A stretch of 36,075 nucleotides of DNA, from positions 1-36,075 of the forward strand of contig CAJXLI010000008.1 of the NCBI GenBank assembly GCA_913055575.1. The letters are read 5' to 3'. A program made the translations under genes and the position numbers. How positions within the stretch are numbered: the first letter of the stretch is position 1; each line of letters begins with the position of its first letter. The DNA is from an uncultured Ectothiorhodospiraceae bacterium. GTDB lineage: Bacteria; Pseudomonadota; Gammaproteobacteria; Nitrococcales; Halorhodospiraceae. The notes below the pieces were generated by a model, which worked only from the letters and a program-made list of their open reading frames with translations, searched no databases and was not told where the DNA came from. Positions 7,279 through 15,434 of the stretch are shown piece by piece.

Positions 7279-8403
7279 ATGCCCGACCATCCCCAATTCC
7301 CCCAGGACGACGCGCTCGTCTACCTCAACCACGCCGGCGTTGGCGTCTGGCCACGCCACACCCGGGATACCGTGCACCGCTTCGCCGAGACGTGCCTGCG
7401 CCGCGGCGCGGCGGACTATCCGGACTGGATCGAGGTCGAGAGCCGATTGCGCGAGCGCCTGGCTCGGCTGATGGACGTGCCGGCAGAGGACGTCGCCCTG
7501 GTGCCGAACACCTCGGCGGGCCTGTCCATCATCGCCTACGGGCTGGACTGGCAGCCGGGTGACGAGATCATCACCAACGACCAGGAATTCCCCTCTAACC
7601 GATGGGTCTGGGAGTCCCTGGCCCAGCGCTACGGCGTCCGTGTCCGCCAGGTCCGCCTCGGCGACGCGGCCACGCCGGAGGATGCCCTGATCGAGGCCCT
7701 CGGCCCGCGGACCCGGCTCCTGCCGGTCAGCAGCGTACAGTACGGTACGGGCCTGCGCATGGATCTCGAGCGGCTGAGTAACGCCTGCCGTGAGCACGGG
7801 GTGCTCCTGGGCGTGGACGCCATCCAGACCCTCGGGGCCCTGCAGCTGTCGGTCGATGCCGACTTCATCGTCGCCGATGGGCACAAGTGGCTGCTGGGTC
7901 CCGAGGGGATCGGCGCGCTCTACTGCCGCCCCGAGTTGCGCCGGCGCCTGCGGCTAACGCAATTCGGCTGGCACATGGTCGATCGCCTCGGCGAGTTCGA
8001 CCGCCCCGACTGGCAGCCGGCGGACAGCGGCCGCTGCTTTGAGCCTGGCAGCCCCAACCTGCTCGGCAGCCACGCCCTGGAGGCGAGCCTCGCGGTGCTC
8101 GAGGAGGTCGGCATGGCAGAGGTCGAGCGGCGTGTCCTGGCGAACGCCCGCTATACCATGGAGGCCGCCCGCAGCCACGGCTACGAGGTCGTCACCCCGC
8201 AGGAGCCGAGCCGGCACGCCGGGATCGTGACCTTCCGCGTCCCTGACGCCGACCCGGAGCGCTTGCTCGCCGCGCTGCGTCGCAGCGACGTAGCCTGCGC
8301 CTCCCGTTGTGGCGGGATCCGCTTCTCCCCCCACTTCTACACCAGCCAGGCGGATATCGACGAGGGGTGGCGGCGGCTGCGCTACTGCCTGGAGGGGGCG
8401 TAG
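7279..8403 (+). CDS. Class V (fold type I) PLP-dependent aminotransferase
   Basis: This 374-residue enzyme belongs to the aminotransferase class V family, which includes cysteine desulfurases, isopenicillin N epimerase-like proteins and serine-glyoxylate-type transaminases. The N-terminal YLNHAGVG is the usual substrate-loop motif. NTSAGLSIIAYGLDW and NDQEFPSNRW are typical of this subgroup. The PLP lysine is in DGHKWLLGPEGIGALY, preceded by the cofactor-binding aspartate in LGVDAIQTLGA. The C-terminal RFSPHFYTS carries the conserved substrate-carboxylate arginine region. I see no SufS-type cysteine loop, so cysteine desulfurase activity is not supported. ATG at 7279 follows GAGG; a TTG directly before it is less likely. 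Its last 22 bases overlap the 3' end of holB on the other strand. The true amino donor is unknown. Confidence 0.88.
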   Translation: MPDHPQFPQDDALVYLNHAGVGVWPRHTRDTVHRFAETCLRRGAADYPDWIEVESRLRERLARLMDVPAEDVALVPNTSAGLSIIAYGLDWQPGDEIITNDQEFPSNRWVWESLAQRYGVRVRQVRLGDAATPEDALIEALGPRTRLLPVSSVQYGTGLRMDLERLSNACREHGVLLGVDAIQTLGALQLSVDADFIVADGHKWLLGPEGIGALYCRPELRRRLRLTQFGWHMVDRLGEFDRPDWQPADSGRCFEPGSPNLLGSHALEASLAVLEEVGMAEVERRVLANARYTMEAARSHGYEVVTPQEPSRHAGIVTFRVPDADPERLLAALRRSDVACASRCGGIRFSPHFYTSQADIDEGWRRLRYCLEGA

Positions 8404-9428
8404 CCGCCACGCAGCGCGGCGGCCAGGTCGAGGCAGATCGCCTCTGCCGCCAAGCGGCCGTTGAGGGGCTGATCCAGGCTACGACGGTGCTCGCTGATCC
8501 GCAGGAAGGCCTGGTGGAGCGCTTCCGTGGAGCCCCCCGCCGCCAGTTGCCGTGCCAGGTCGGCCGGCAGCAGGCCCCGGTCCGGGGCGCCGTGCTGCTG
8601 CCGGAGCAGGTCCGCGAGGATCGCGGCCGCCCCATCAGCCAGCTCCGCGGGCGCTTGCTCCCAGCGCTCGGCCTCCTGGACCGGATCGCCGCCGGCGGCC
8701 AGCCTCTGTAGCTGCTGCAGCAGTAGCTCGTAGCTCGCCAGGCCGTCCTGCGCCAGGAGCCGCTCAGCGGCCAGGGGCATGCCGCCGGCCAGCGCCAGGG
8801 CCCTGCGGATGCGCTCGGTCCCGCCCGCCTCGGTGCGCTCGGTCAGCCAGCGCTCGGCGGCACCGGCATCCGGCGGGCCGAGCGACCGTACCGCGCAGCG
8901 GCTGCGCACGGTCGGCGGCAATCGCCCGGGCCGTCCAGTGGCGAGGATCAGGAAGACGCCCGGCGGCGGCTCCTCGAGGCTCTTGAGCAGGCTGTTGGCG
9001 GCGGCACGGTTGAGCCGGTCGCAGGGGACGATGACGGCTACGCGGGCGCCGCCCATCTGGGGGCTCAGGTGCAGAAAATCCACCAGGCTGCGGGCGCTGT
9101 CGACGAGGATCTCGCTGCGCTCGCTGCCCGCCTCCGGGACGAGGCGGCGCAGATCCGGATGGGATTGGCCGGCCGTGATCTGGCAGCCGCGGCAATCCCC
9201 GCAGGGCCGCGGCGCGCCAGGCGCCTGGCGGCACAGCAGCGCCCGCGCGAGCGCCCCGGCGAGCAGCCGCTTGCCGAGCCCGCTACGGCCGGTGAGCAGC
9301 AAGGCGTGGTGCAGCCGCCCGGCATCGTGGAGCGCGAGCAGCCGGTCGAGCTCCGGGCGCAGCCACGGCGGCAGCGCCTCGCGGCTGAGGGTGGTGTCCA
9401 CCGTATCCGCTGTAACGGGCTCGCTCAC
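8382..9428 (-). CDS. holB: DNA polymerase III subunit delta'
   Basis: Delta' is the rigid stator of the clamp loader that places the beta clamp on DNA. The 348-residue protein has the AAA+ layout: a degenerate Walker A, GRSGLGKRLL, lacking the usual Thr/Ser after Lys; a four-cysteine zinc module spanning LLCRQ to CGDCRGCQI; the sensor/SRC motif VRSRC; and the NSLLKSLEEPP segment that is almost invariant in delta'. Loss of the Walker A Thr/Ser fits the known lack of ATP binding by delta'. The start is GTG at 9428, whose GTGA overlaps the tmk stop codon, with AGGAG seven bases upstream. It is the last gene of the minus-strand fab run, and its stop lies inside the convergent aminotransferase gene. 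No tatD or pilZ gene follows, unlike in many relatives. Confidence 0.93.
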   Translation of the reverse strand: MSEPVTADTVDTTLSREALPPWLRPELDRLLALHDAGRLHHALLLTGRSGLGKRLLAGALARALLCRQAPGAPRPCGDCRGCQITAGQSHPDLRRLVPEAGSERSEILVDSARSLVDFLHLSPQMGGARVAVIVPCDRLNRAAANSLLKSLEEPPPGVFLILATGRPGRLPPTVRSRCAVRSLGPPDAGAAERWLTERTEAGGTERIRRALALAGGMPLAAERLLAQDGLASYELLLQQLQRLAAGGDPVQEAERWEQAPAELADGAAAILADLLRQQHGAPDRGLLPADLARQLAAGGSTEALHQAFLRISEHRRSLDQPLNGRLAAEAICLDLAAALRGGYAPSRQ

Positions 9429-10078
9429 GTCTCGCTCCTGGCGCCGAGCAGCGCCTCGATCTTCGCCCGCACCTGCGCCGCCACATCGGCCTCGGGGCGG
9501 TTGGCGTCGACGATCCGGAAGCGCTCCGGCTCCGCCGCAGCGCGCCGGTGGTAGGCGGCCCGCGCGGCGCGGAAGAAGGCGTCCCGCTCGCGCTCGAAGC
9601 GGTCGGCATCGGCGTCGCGAGCGGCGATACGCGCCCGCCCCACGCCGGGCTCGACATCGAGCAGCAGCGTACGATCCGGGCTGAAGCCGGCGTGGACCCA
9701 CGCCTCCAGCTCAGCCACCCGCGCGTCGCCCAGCCCTCGCCCCCCGCCCTGATAGGCGTAGGTCGCGTCGGTGAAGCGGTCGCTGACCACCCAGCGGCCA
9801 GCCTCGAGGGTGGGCCGTACCACCCGGGCCAGGTGCTCGGCTCGGGCGGCGAAGACGGTCAGCGCTTCTGCCTCCGCTGTCATGCCCTGGTACTGCGGAT
9901 CCAGGAGTACGCCGCGCAGCGCCTCGCCGAAGGGCGTGCCGCCGGGCTCCCGGGTGAAGAGCGGCTCCGGCTCGCCGGCCGCGCGCAGCACGGCCTCGAT
10001 CGTCGCCAGGCAGGTCGTCTTCCCGGCCCCCTCGAGCCCCTCGACGGTGATGAAGCGCCCTCGCCCACGCCCGGCCAT
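9425..10078 (-). CDS. tmk: Thymidylate kinase
   Basis: Tmk phosphorylates dTMP to dTDP with ATP, an essential step for dTTP supply. The 217-residue protein has the P-loop EGLEGAGKTT (about residues 13-22), the substrate-binding FTREPGGTPFGE, and DRFTDATYAYQGGGRGLG, which contains the conserved DR and YQG motifs. The LID region is in the DADADRFERE segment. Length and motif order are normal for the bacterial enzyme. ATG at 10078 follows the mltG stop by two bases, so translation is probably coupled. Its own stop overlaps the holB GTG. The placement between mltG and holB is the usual gammaproteobacterial one. Confidence 0.95.
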   Translation of the reverse strand: MAGRGRGRFITVEGLEGAGKTTCLATIEAVLRAAGEPEPLFTREPGGTPFGEALRGVLLDPQYQGMTAEAEALTVFAARAEHLARVVRPTLEAGRWVVSDRFTDATYAYQGGGRGLGDARVAELEAWVHAGFSPDRTLLLDVEPGVGRARIAARDADADRFERERDAFFRAARAAYHRRAAAEPERFRIVDANRPEADVAAQVRAKIEALLGARSET

Positions 10079-10080
10079 AG

Positions 10081-11103
10081 CTACGGCTTCTCCCCCCGGA
10101 TGTAGCGCTGTACAGCCTCTCGGTGCTCCTCCAGCGTAGCCGAGAAGTGGTGCGTACCATCCCCGCGGGCGACGAAGTACAGCGCCTCACCGTGGGCCGG
10201 ATCCACGGCCGCCTCCAGCGAGGCCGCGCCCGGCAGTGCGATCGGTGTCGGCGGCAGGCCCCGGTGCTGGTAGGTGTTGTAGGGGTCAGCACGGCGCAGG
10301 TCGTCGCGCCGCAGGCGGCCATCGTACTCGTCGCCGAGGCCGTAGATGACCGACGGGTCGGTCTGCAGACGCATGCCCCGTTCCAGCCGCCGTATGAAGA
10401 CCCCGGCCACCTTCCGTCGCTCCTCAGGCCTCGCCACCTCCTGCTCGATGAGCGAGGCGAGGATCAGCGCCTCGTAGGGCCCCGCCAGGGGCAGATCGGG
10501 CTGGCGCTCCGCCCAGGCCGCCGCCAGGCGCTCTTCCATCTTGCGGTAGGCGAGCCGCAGGATCTGCCGGTCCTCCGTCCCGCGCGGGAAGCTGTAGGTC
10601 GTGGGGAAGAAGCGCCCCTCGGGGTGCTCCCCGGCCAGGCCGAGCTCCTCCATGATCGAGCCGGTCTCGACCCCCTCGAGGGTATGGGTCACCGCGTCGT
10701 GCTCGCGTAGCGCGCGCCGCATCCGGTCGAAGGTCCAGCCCTCGATGACGGTGATCTGGTGCAGGACGACGTCACCGGCGACGATACGGTGCAGCAGCCG
10801 GCGAGCCGACATGTCCGCCTCCACAGCGTACTCGCCGGTGTGGAGCGCCCCGGCGAGCCCCGTCAGCCGGCCGTAGAGCCGGGCACCGAGGGCGCCGCCG
10901 GCGCTCAGCCAGCCCCGATCCTGGAGCTCGTCCGTGACCCGGCGGAGCGAGGCACCCGGCTCGATCTCCAGGTACTGCGGGGGATCGGTGACCTGCATGG
11001 GGCGCGTCAGCTCGTAGGCCAGCCATGCGCCCCCGAGGGCCAGGAAGGCCATCGACAGCCCGGCCAAGGCCAGGAGGCGCTGGCGCCAGCGGCTACGCGT
11101 CAT
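10081..11103 (-). CDS. mltG: Endolytic murein transglycosylase MltG
   Basis: MltG is an inner-membrane lytic transglycosylase that cuts nascent peptidoglycan strands and is thought to set glycan length. The 340 residues start with a basic tail (MTRSRWRQR) and one transmembrane segment at about 10-30, followed by a LysM-like region (YLEIEPGASLRRVTDEL). The YceG catalytic domain is recognised by ILASLIEQEV, with the catalytic glutamate at E220 (E. coli E218), and by LQTDPSVIYG, YNTYQHRGLPPTPI and YFVARGDGTHHFS. The ATG overlaps the pabC stop (ATGA, 11100-11103). The pabC-mltG-tmk order is conserved in relatives. Confidence 0.95.
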   Translation of the reverse strand: MTRSRWRQRLLALAGLSMAFLALGGAWLAYELTRPMQVTDPPQYLEIEPGASLRRVTDELQDRGWLSAGGALGARLYGRLTGLAGALHTGEYAVEADMSARRLLHRIVAGDVVLHQITVIEGWTFDRMRRALREHDAVTHTLEGVETGSIMEELGLAGEHPEGRFFPTTYSFPRGTEDRQILRLAYRKMEERLAAAWAERQPDLPLAGPYEALILASLIEQEVARPEERRKVAGVFIRRLERGMRLQTDPSVIYGLGDEYDGRLRRDDLRRADPYNTYQHRGLPPTPIALPGAASLEAAVDPAHGEALYFVARGDGTHHFSATLEEHREAVQRYIRGEKP

Positions 11104-11954
11104 GGCTGCCCGCGCGCCTGGCCCAGTAGCGGGGTCAGCCGCTGCTCGGCCATGCGCTCCAGGAGGCTGCGGCTGACCGTGCCCACGGGGAGCTCTCGGC
11201 TGGCCACCGAGCGCACCGGCCAGAGCCCGATGAGGCTGTTCGTCAGGAAGACCTCGTCCATCTCGGGCAGCTGCTCAGGGCGGATCCCGCGCTGCTCGAC
11301 ACGCAGCCCGAGCGCCTCCGCCTGCGCCAGGATCCAGCGCCGCACGACCCCGGTGACGCCGGCCTCGGCCAGCGGCGGGGTCACCAGCGTGCGGCCCCGG
11401 ACCGCGAAGATGTTGGTGGCTGTCCCCTCGACGATGAGCCCGTCGGGATCGAGCATCAAGCCTTCGGCGACGGCCGGGTCGTGCCACTCCGAGCGTGCCA
11501 GGACCTGCTCGAGCCGATTGAGGTGCTTGATCCCGGCGAGCGCCGGCTGCGCGCTCAGCCGCACCTGGCAGAGCCGGCAGTCCACGCCCTCCCAGCGCTC
11601 CTCGGGGATGGCGGGGAGGCCGTGGCGGATCAGCATCCGCCTCGGCTCCGGCTGGGCCGGTGGCCTGTAGCCCCGCCCGTCCCCTACCCCCCGGGTGTAG
11701 TAGATCTTCAGCACGGCGCCGCCGGCAGGGCGGGCCAGATAGCGGGCCTCCTCGCGCAGGGTGGCCAGCGGCGGTTCCGGAAGCCCGAGCCGATGCGCAC
11801 CCTCGAGGAGCCGGTCCATGTGGTAGTCCCACAGCCGTGGCTGGCCGTCGGCGATGGCGATGGTCTCAAAGACCCCGTCCCCGTAGGTGAGGCCACGGTC
11901 CTCAGGCGCGACGGCGGCGTCGGCCCGGCCGTTGATCAGCTGTGCCTCGGCCAC
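11100..11954 (-). CDS. pabC: Aminodeoxychorismate lyase
   Basis: PabC is a fold-type IV PLP enzyme that splits 4-amino-4-deoxychorismate into p-aminobenzoate and pyruvate for folate synthesis. The 284-residue protein shows GLTYGDGVFETI at the N-terminus, the PLP-lysine segment LAGIKHLNRLEQV (K143) and EGTATNIFAV. Branched-chain and D-amino acid aminotransferases share this fold, but size and neighbours favour PabC. The start is GTG at 11954, four bases after the fabF stop. The 3' end overlaps the mltG start by four bases. It sits within the fab operon as in E. coli. Confidence 0.93.
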   Translation of the reverse strand: MAEAQLINGRADAAVAPEDRGLTYGDGVFETIAIADGQPRLWDYHMDRLLEGAHRLGLPEPPLATLREEARYLARPAGGAVLKIYYTRGVGDGRGYRPPAQPEPRRMLIRHGLPAIPEERWEGVDCRLCQVRLSAQPALAGIKHLNRLEQVLARSEWHDPAVAEGLMLDPDGLIVEGTATNIFAVRGRTLVTPPLAEAGVTGVVRRWILAQAEALGLRVEQRGIRPEQLPEMDEVFLTNSLIGLWPVRSVASRELPVGTVSRSLLERMAEQRLTPLLGQARGQP

Positions 11955-11958
11955 GAGA

Positions 11959-13203
11959 TCAGCGCGGCTGCCGGAAGATCAGCGAGGCGTTCGTCCCGCC
12001 AAAGCCGAAGGAGTTGGTCAGCACGGCGCCGATAGGACGCCGACGCGCCTCGTGCGGGACCAGATCCAGGCCCTCACACTGCGGCTCCGGCTCGTCGAGG
12101 TTGATCGTCGGTGGGAGGATCCCGTCGCGCAGGGCGAGGAGGCTGAAGACCGCCTCGATCCCCCCGGCAGCGCCGAGCGGGTGGCCGGTCGCGGACTTGG
12201 TGGAGCTCATGGCCACGCTCCCGGCCTGATCGCCGAGCAGGCGCTGCACCGCTGCCGCCTCGGCCAGGTCACCGACAGCGGTGGAGGTGCCGTGGGCATT
12301 GATGTAGTCGATCTCCTCCGGCGCCATGCCGGCGTCCTCCAGGGCGCGAGCCATGCACCGCTGGGCCCCCTCGCCGCTGTCCGCCGGCTGGGTGATGTGG
12401 TAGGCGTCGGAGCTGGTGCCGAAGCCGGCGAGCTCGGCGTAGATGGGGGCTCCGCGGGCGCGGGCGTGGGCGTAGGACTCGAGCACCAGCAGGCCGGCGC
12501 CCTCGGCGAGGACGAAGCCGTCGCGGCCGGTATCCCAGGGACGGCTCGCGCCCTGCGGATCGTCGTTACGGCACGACAGGGCCCGCGCCGAGCTGAAGCC
12601 GGCCAGGCTGAGCGGGGTGATGCACTTCTCGGAGCCGCCGGCGATCATCACGTCGGCGTCTCCCGCCGCGATCATCCGAGCCGACAGGCCGATGTTGTGC
12701 GTCCCCGCAGCACAGGCGGTGACCGTGGAGAGATTGGGTCCCCGGAGCCCGTAGTGGATGGAGAGGTTGCCGGAGGCCATGTTGATGACGCTGCTCGGCA
12801 CCAGGAACGGCGAGACCTTCCGGGGGCCGCCGTCGAGCATCGAGCGGTGGTTGTTCTCGATGCCCTGGATCCCGCCGATCCCGGAGCCGATCGACAGCCC
12901 CATGCGGTCGGCGTTGTCCGCCTGGACCTCGAGGCCGGCGTCGGCGAACGCCTCGGCACAGGCAGCAAAGGCGTAATGGATGAACGGATCCATCCGCCGC
13001 GCCTCCTTGCGCGGGAGATACGCGCTGATATCGAAGCCCTGGATGGTGCCACCGAAGCGGACCGTATAGCCCGAGGTGTCGAACTCCTCGATCGGCCGGA
13101 TGCCGCTACGGCCCTCGACGACCGCGGTCCAGGCCTCCTCCGCGGTATTCCCCACCGGGGAGACGACCCCCACCCCTGTTACGACGACGGCTCGATCATC
13201 CAT
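11959..13203 (-). CDS. fabF: Beta-ketoacyl-ACP synthase II
   Basis: FabF condenses malonyl-ACP with growing acyl-ACP in type II fatty-acid synthesis, including the step that lengthens palmitoleate to cis-vaccenate. The 414-residue protein has the Cys-His-His triad: C164 in [12 protein letters not shown]304 in [11 protein letters not shown] and H341 in [11 protein letters not shown]. The [13 protein letters not shown] start and the final [14 protein letters not shown] are standard. ATG at 13203 is preferred because GAGGAG lies nine bases upstream and family members start at this point; the frame stays open 16 codons further up. It follows acpP by 93 bases containing a stable hairpin, so its expression may be uncoupled from acpP. 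Confidence 0.96.
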   Translation of the reverse strand: MDDRAVVVTGVGVVSPVGNTAEEAWTAVVEGRSGIRPIEEFDTSGYTVRFGGTIQGFDISAYLPRKEARRMDPFIHYAFAACAEAFADAGLEVQADNADRMGLSIGSGIGGIQGIENNHRSMLDGGPRKVSPFLVPSSVINMASGNLSIHYGLRGPNLSTVTACAAGTHNIGLSARMIAAGDADVMIAGGSEKCITPLSLAGFSSARALSCRNDDPQGASRPWDTGRDGFVLAEGAGLLVLESYAHARARGAPIYAELAGFGTSSDAYHITQPADSGEGAQRCMARALEDAGMAPEEIDYINAHGTSTAVGDLAEAAAVQRLLGDQAGSVAMSSTKSATGHPLGAAGGIEAVFSLLALRDGILPPTINLDEPEPQCEGLDLVPHEARRRPIGAVLTNSFGFGGTNASLIFRQPR

Positions 13204-13233
13204 AGCTGCACGCTCCTCGGACGCAGAATGCAT

Positions 13234-13263
13234 CGGGGCCGGTCCATACACAGACCGGCCCCG
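13234..13263 (-). terminator. Hairpin between acpP and fabF (attenuator or mRNA 3'-end stabiliser)
   Basis: Bases 13234-13244 and 13253-13263 are exact reverse complements, giving an 11-bp G+C-rich stem with an 8-base loop. It sits in the 93-base gap between acpP and fabF. No T-tract follows on the minus strand, so complete intrinsic termination is unlikely. A partial attenuator or a 3' stabiliser for abundant acpP mRNA is plausible. Confidence 0.55.
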
Positions 13264-13296
13264 CTGCGCCTTCAGACTGTGGCCACCCGGAGGGCG

Positions 13297-13536
13297 TTAC
13301 CCCTCCAGGTTCTTCTTGATGTAATCGATCGCCTGCTGGACCGTTGTGATCTTCTCGGCCTCCTCGTCGGGGATCTCGCACTCGAACTCCTCCTCGAGTG
13401 CCATCACGAGCTCGACGGTGTCCAGCGAGTCGGCGCCAAGGTCGTCCACGAAAGAGGCCTCACCAGTGACCTCCTCCTCTTTGACCCCCAGTTGCTCGAC
13501 GACGATCTTCTTGACGCGGTCTTCGATGCTGCTCAT
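13297..13536 (-). CDS. acpP: Acyl carrier protein
   Basis: ACP carries growing acyl chains on a 4'-phosphopantetheine arm and donates them to Fab enzymes, PlsX and lipid A acyltransferases. The 79-residue acidic protein has the modification site in [17 protein letters not shown], with the attachment serine at S37, and the usual helix IV region AIDYIKKNL. It is among the most strongly conserved genes in the window. The start ATG has GGAGGA upstream with a T-rich spacer, as expected for a highly expressed gene. It lies between fabG and fabF, with 135 bases upstream holding a short hairpin and a -10-like TACAAT, so it may have its own promoter. Confidence 0.97.
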   Translation of the reverse strand: MSSIEDRVKKIVVEQLGVKEEEVTGEASFVDDLGADSLDTVELVMALEEEFECEIPDEEAEKITTVQQAIDYIKKNLEG

Positions 13537-13588
13537 GTAAAAGGTCCTCCGAGGTTCTCGTTGGCGCAGTCATCCAGCTGCGGCGCGT

Positions 13589-13594
13589 ATTGTA
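13589..13594 (-). promoter_or_regulatory. Possible -10 box of an acpP promoter
   Basis: On the minus strand these bases read TACAAT, five of six matches to the -10 consensus. The best -35 at an 18-bp spacing is CTGGTA (three of six). A separate acpP promoter downstream of fabG is known in E. coli, which supports the reading. The -35 box is weak, so confidence is low. Confidence 0.3.
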
Positions 13595-13653
13595 GGGGAA
13601 CAGCCCGTTGAGTACCAGAACCCGTAACGGATTCTTGGAGTACGCAAAAGTTC

Positions 13654-13675
13654 CTGAATTTTCGGAAGAATTCAG
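13654..13675 (-). terminator. Short hairpin over the fabG stop codon with a downstream T-run
   Basis: CTGAATT (13654-13660) pairs with AATTCAG (13669-13675), a 7-bp stem with an 8-base loop that includes the fabG stop codon (13672-13674). Reading along the minus strand it is followed by GAACTTTTG. It may act as a weak terminator or RNA-processing site between fabG and acpP. The stem is AT-rich and not strong. Confidence 0.35.
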
Positions 13676-14424
13676 GACATGTGCATGCCCCCGTTGACGT
13701 GGAGCGTCTCGCCGGTGATGTAGCCGGCCGCCGACGAGGCCAGGAACACGACCGCTGCGGCGATATCCTCCGGATCGCCGAGCCGCTCCAGCGGGATGTT
13801 GGCGATGAGCGCTGAGCGCTGCTCCTCGCTCATGGCAGCGGTCATGTCCGTCTCGACGAAGCCCGGTGCCACCGTGTTCACGGTGATGTTGCGCGTGCCC
13901 AGCTCCCGGGCCATGGACTTGGTCAGGCCCGTAATACCGGCCTTGGCGGCGGCGTAGTTGCCCTGCCCGGCGTTGCCCGTGGCCCCGACCACCGAGCCGA
14001 TGTTGATGATGCGCCCCCGGCGGGCCTTCATCATACCGCGCAGGCAGGCCTTGCTCGTGCGGTAGACGGAGCTGAGGTTGGTGTCGATGAGCTCCTCCCA
14101 CTCCTCGTCCTTCATCCGCATCATCAGGTTGTCCCGGGTGATGCCGGCGTTATTGACGAGGATCGTCGGCGCTCCGTAATCCTGGCCGATGGTGGTAACC
14201 ACGCCGTTGACCTGGTCCGGATCGGTAACATCCAGGGCCATCCCCCTACCCTGCAAGCCGAGTCCATCGAGGTGCTCCTGGATCGCCTCGGCGCCTCGCT
14301 CGCTGGTCGCCGTGCCGATGACCGTGGCGCCGTGGCGGCCGAGGGCCTCCAGGATGGCCCGGCCGATGCCGCGGCTCGCCCCGGTCACCAGCGCGATCTC
14401 TTGCTGCAGGTCGTCGCCGTGCAC
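13672..14424 (-). CDS. fabG: 3-oxoacyl-ACP reductase
   Basis: FabG reduces 3-oxoacyl-ACP to 3-hydroxyacyl-ACP with NADPH. The 250-residue SDR protein has the cofactor motif TGASRGIG (14-21), NNAG (91-94) and the catalytic set S144, Y157, K161 in GSVVGATGNAGQGNYAAAK. TRDNLMMRMKDEEW and APGFVETDMT are typical of FabG. The start is taken as GTG at 14424 because AAGGAGG precedes it by about four bases and it gives the family length; the open frame extends further upstream into fabD but without a suitable start. It follows fabD by 23 bases in the usual fabH-fabD-fabG-acpP order. Confidence 0.95.
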   Translation of the reverse strand: MHGDDLQQEIALVTGASRGIGRAILEALGRHGATVIGTATSERGAEAIQEHLDGLGLQGRGMALDVTDPDQVNGVVTTIGQDYGAPTILVNNAGITRDNLMMRMKDEEWEELIDTNLSSVYRTSKACLRGMMKARRGRIINIGSVVGATGNAGQGNYAAAKAGITGLTKSMARELGTRNITVNTVAPGFVETDMTAAMSEEQRSALIANIPLERLGDPEDIAAAVVFLASSAAGYITGETLHVNGGMHMS

Positions 14425-14447
14425 GCTGCCTCCTTCGAAGTCCGTTG

Positions 14448-15401
14448 TCACGATGCCGCCCGGAAATGGCCCAGGGCGTCGTCGAAGGCCTCCGGATCGC
14501 TGAGCGCGACACCCTGGAGGCCACGATCGATACGTCGGCACAGCCCGGTCAGGACCTTGCCGGGGCCGCACTCGGCCACGGTCTGGGCACCCTCGCTGGC
14601 CATGCGCTGGATCGTCTCTGTCCAGCGCACCGGCCTGGCTAGCTGCTCGACCAGGCGCTGCCGGATGGCCTCGGCGTCACTGCTGACCGAGAGATCGGCG
14701 TTGTGCAGCACCCGCCGGCGCGGCTCGCCGATCTCGACCGCCTCGAGCCGCGCCGCCAGGCGCTCGGCGGCCGGCTGCATCAGGCTGCAGTGGGACGGGG
14801 CGCTGACCGGCAGGGGCATCACCCGCTTCGCCCCCGCCTCCTTGGCCGCCTCCCCCGCGCGCTCGACGGCGTCCCGCTCGCCGGCAATGACCACCTGGCC
14901 GGGGGCGTTGTAGTTCACGGGCTGGACAACCTGGCCCTGGGCGGCGCTGGCGCAGACCTCGGCGACACGCTCATCGGCGAGGCCGATGACGGCCGTCATG
15001 GCACCGCTCTCCGCCGGGACGGCCTCCTGCATGTAGCGCCCCCGATCAGCCACCAGGGCCACGGCGTCGTACAGGCTCAGCGCCTCGGCGGCGACCAGGG
15101 CCGAGTACTCGCCCAGGCTGTGGCCGGCCATGGCGGCCGGCTCGGCGCCGCCGCGCTCCTGCCAGAGCCGCCACAGGGCGGTACTGGCCGTGAGGATGGC
15201 CGGCTGCGTGCGGTCGGTACGGTCGAGCTCCTCGGCCGGGCCCTCCGTGACCAGCGCCCAGAGGTCGTAGCCGAGGGCCTCCGAGGCCTCCCGGAAGGTC
15301 GCCGTGACCGTGGCCTCGCCGCGCCATTCCGCCATCATCCCGACGGCCTGTGAGCCCTGGCCGGGGAAGACCGTAGCCAGTTCCGGGGTCGTGTCGCTCA
15401 T
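14448..15401 (-). CDS. fabD: Malonyl-CoA:ACP transacylase
   Basis: FabD moves malonyl groups from CoA to ACP, supplying the chain-extension substrate to FabH and FabF. The 317-residue protein begins with VFPGQGSQAVGM, has the nucleophile S95 in the elbow motif GHSLGEYSAL, and the partner histidine H204 in PVSAPSHCSLM. NYNAPGQVVIAG is also characteristic. The length is normal. The start is ATG at 15401 with a modest purine-rich GGGAGCGAGG upstream. It follows fabH by 33 bases. Confidence 0.95.
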   Translation of the reverse strand: MSDTTPELATVFPGQGSQAVGMMAEWRGEATVTATFREASEALGYDLWALVTEGPAEELDRTDRTQPAILTASTALWRLWQERGGAEPAAMAGHSLGEYSALVAAEALSLYDAVALVADRGRYMQEAVPAESGAMTAVIGLADERVAEVCASAAQGQVVQPVNYNAPGQVVIAGERDAVERAGEAAKEAGAKRVMPLPVSAPSHCSLMQPAAERLAARLEAVEIGEPRRRVLHNADLSVSSDAEAIRQRLVEQLARPVRWTETIQRMASEGAQTVAECGPGKVLTGLCRRIDRGLQGVALSDPEAFDDALGHFRAAS

Positions 15402-15434
15402 CCTCGCTCCCGAACAGTGTGTATTGCGCCCGGC

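Noticed and set aside
9429..9701. Upstream extension of the holB frame into tmk
   Set aside because: The extra sequence is an out-of-frame reading of tmk; the GTG at 9428 overlapping the tmk stop has a good ribosome site.
11887..13611. 574-codon plus-strand frame opposite fabF and acpP
   Set aside because: Antisense to genes with complete catalytic motifs; composition is that of a shadow frame.
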